64,000 bases of DNA from Campylorhamphus procurvoides (Eukaryota; Chordata; Aves; Passeriformes; Dendrocolaptidae), in NCBI GenBank assembly GCA_013396655.1, contig WBMV01001232.1:372001-436000 (forward strand), read 5' to 3'. A program made the position numbers and the translations under genes. Numbering within the stretch: position 1 is the stretch's first letter; each line of letters starts with the position of its first letter. Under the pieces are notes generated by a model that worked only from the letters and a program-made list of their open reading frames with translations, ran no database searches and had not been told where the DNA came from. Below are positions 61,803-64,000 of the stretch, piece after piece.

Positions 61803-61873
61803 CGGCCATTTTGCTCCAACCCTCATGCAGAGTAGTCCGCTCCTTCTTACCTGTCACGTCTGCATCTGGGATA

Positions 61874-64000
61874 TTTATTTTACTATGATGGTAGAGTTAA
61901 CAACATTTACAATGTAGAGTAGAGAGAGAAAATAGGTCTGAGTGACAGGACTGAGAAACAGAGCCCAAAGAATATGTGAACTTTCTAGGTTTTGCCTTTT
62001 TATTCTCAGATTGCTTAAGATATCTGCTAGAACATACTGTTGTTAAACATATAGAGCATAACCATAGTCACATAATCACAATCAAATAATGTCCCAAGCA
62101 GAAAAAGGACTACTTTTCTCTGTGGTCTTCATCCCTTTGATCTATTTTACAGATAGAATGCTCTTTTCTAATGCTGTCTGGGTCTCAAATTGAGAATTTA
62201 ACTTAGCACAATTTACCTAGAGGGCTATCAAGGTTCAGTTCTTGAAGCATAAGGTCCTCCATAATGTTCTAATTCCCATTTACTTTAAAATTCTGTTATA
62301 ATTCTGGATATTCAATGGAAAATGGTCTTCTACTGTTAGCCTTAACACAGTACCTCTTTCAACATATTAGACAGAATTCTCCAGACTTTAATGAAGTATA
62401 AATAATAATAAAAGAAAGCATTGAAAACAAAACCCAAAGAAACATATAATTAATCTTTCAATACTTGCTCATTACATATCTTAACTTACAATATCGTAAA
62501 TTCATTTCACATTAAGAACTTCATTTTGCAGGTTTTTTATGCATAACTCAAAAATATGTTATTGGTAAATAAGAAACGAAGACTAAACTAACTTAATTTC
62601 AGAAATTCCCAGACTACATTGAACTCTGGAATTTACAGGTCAAATCCATCTCTGATTAGAACACTGAGATCTGTCAGTATAACTATCTGATATATGACTT
62701 CCTCTCTACATTTAAATTAAGTAGCACTTAAGAACTATAGACAAGAGACAAGAGACTTTGTGGATGGTCTCTTGTCAGTGTGCAGAAGTGCCAATTTGCC
62801 AATGATTTACTCTTAAAGCCAGTTATGGCAGCTACTTTCTAGGTGTCTTTACTTCCTAAATAACAGGAAAGAGCTACTCAACATTCATGTTTTATATAAA
62901 TGATGACCAGAGAGAAAAACAAACTACACCTGATCTGTGATCTTTATATCAAATTAAGTGAGGAATATATAAATAAAGATAGCATTTTGCACATGAAAAT
63001 AAATTTATCCCTTAACATTTCACTTTATTAAGGCCCCTTAAACTTAAGTATTTTCAAAATTTAAGCAAGAAAGCCTCAAATTGTTTAAGATTTGCAAAAC
63101 TTAGTTCTTTCCATTTTATAGGAAATATCTAAAGAATTCTGTTTCCATTGAAAAATTTCCATGCTGAATGTCAAATATAAGGGATCTGCAAAATATGTTA
63201 TTTAGCAAACACTAGAAAAACTTTATCTGAAAATAATGCAACCAATGCCTCAGTGGTTTGTAAACCTTTCAAGCTATGAGTGAAACGGTTGAAAATGGCT
63301 GAATTCATCTCCAGACTGGCATCAGCGAAAGGACTGAGTTTCTTTAAACTTTAAACTTCATTGAAAAATACAGTTTAGGTTAAATATCTTGTGCAGTGTA
63401 AATATGTGTCTACTGTTACACAGCAAGCACCAATCAATAATAGTGCATCCGAATTTTCTGTAAAGATAAAATATTCATCTATTTCTTACCCCACACATTC
63501 ATGTTCTCATGTTTCATTAAAGAAAGTAATGAAATTTTTCCCCCTGAAATTGCTTCTGTGATATTACTAAGTTACAGAATTTACTGTCTTAAAACACAAT
63601 AGTGTATATACTACCATATTTTATCTTTTACTCACATTCCGAATGTCAATAATAAAATATTTTGTTGTGATTATTCATTGCATTTTTCAATTTATTTCAA
63701 CTGTGCTTCTGTTGCACTGCTGATGGTCAAATTTTGAAAAGAACGAAAATACATAAGAATGGAGCAACAACAGAATTAAAAACTCTTTACCTAAACTTTG
63801 GTTAAACACAATCCTGCATTTAAACAACTAGCTTTTTTTGAACATGTTAAAATTTTCCTGAGTATGACAATAAAGCCTGAACTTCCTTCATGCAACCATT
63901 GTCCAATATGCTTTCTTCCTCTTTTGAACACACTGAAGAAGGGCTTTATAAGCAAAAATAAACACGATTTTTTTTAATAGGTTAAAATATATTAATTTTA
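61874..64000. other. non-coding right flank, no gene seen
   Basis: AT-rich; contains the hairpin below and no recognisable element or frame. Confidence 0.6.
62740..62776. repeat. 10-bp stem hairpin with a doubled left arm
   Basis: gacaagagac occurs at 62740-62749 and again, overlapping, at 62747-62756. Both copies pair perfectly with gtctcttgtc at 62767-62776; the inner pairing leaves a 10-nt loop. Confidence 0.7.

Larger units (their letters stand above)
61341..61867 (+). mobile_element. solo LTR of a class II (ERVK-like) endogenous retrovirus, same family as 11028-11459
   Basis: Starts TGTCGGGATAC, as the LTR at 11028 starts TGTCGG, and is flanked by a 6-bp duplication GGGATA at 61335-61340 and 61868-61873. 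The right terminus reads ...gcatct, so the canonical final CA is altered, or the end lies three bases earlier and the duplication is partly coincidental. U3 holds three inverted CCAAT boxes (61541, 61573, 61599). TATAAAA is at 61774-61780 and AATAAA at 61797-61802, in the shared context tataaaagcccatgctcc. The length is 527 bp against 432 bp for the relative, mainly from extra U3 sequence. No internal region. Confidence 0.87.

Overview
This 64 kb window is AT-rich vertebrate nuclear DNA from a bird, most likely a passerine. The evidence is its repeats: nine copies or fragments of the CR1 LINE, several ending in the avian CR1 3' tail of short ATTCTRTG-type repeats, and about a dozen solo long terminal repeats (LTRs) of avian endogenous retroviruses. 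I found no protein-coding gene, no exon I can defend, no RNA gene and no CRISPR array. Open reading frames are short, overlap on both strands, and resemble nothing recognisable except broken CR1 reverse transcriptase. The window reads as a gene desert or the inside of a very long intron.

Region by region. 1-11 kb: an unclassified GC-richer block (about 544-1190), a minus-strand solo LTR with two internal repeat arrays (1346-1872), a CR1 copy carrying reverse-transcriptase motifs (4727-5845) and a reversed CR1 3' end (7700-8296). 11-28 kb: a class II solo LTR with a perfect 6-bp target-site duplication (11028-11459), CR1 pieces at 14.2, 21.9 and 27.3 kb, and ERVL-type LTR pieces at 20.1 and 27.6-28.4 kb. 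28-40 kb: almost empty of recognisable elements except an old CR1 reverse-transcriptase fragment near 31.9 kb and low-complexity tracts. 40-62 kb: dense in LTRs, with eight solo LTRs, two CR1 loci (one with the inverted layout of twin priming) and several microsatellites. 62-64 kb: AT-rich DNA with one short hairpin.

The most informative observations are exact insertion boundaries. Target-site duplications are visible for LTRs at 11028-11459 (6 bp), 40414-41127 (5 bp), 51468-52074 (5 bp), 58947-59448 (4 bp) and 61341-61867 (6 bp), and imperfectly for 56547-57390. These sizes sort the LTRs into class II (6 bp), ERVL-like (5 bp) and class I (4 bp). The two class II LTRs, 50 kb apart, share the spacing of three inverted CCAAT boxes and an unusual overlap of TATA box and polyadenylation signal. 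No internal retroviral gene region is left anywhere. I see no undescribed biological system here; the interest lies in the architecture and history of the mobile elements. Family calls rest on recalled consensus features and were not checked against a database.
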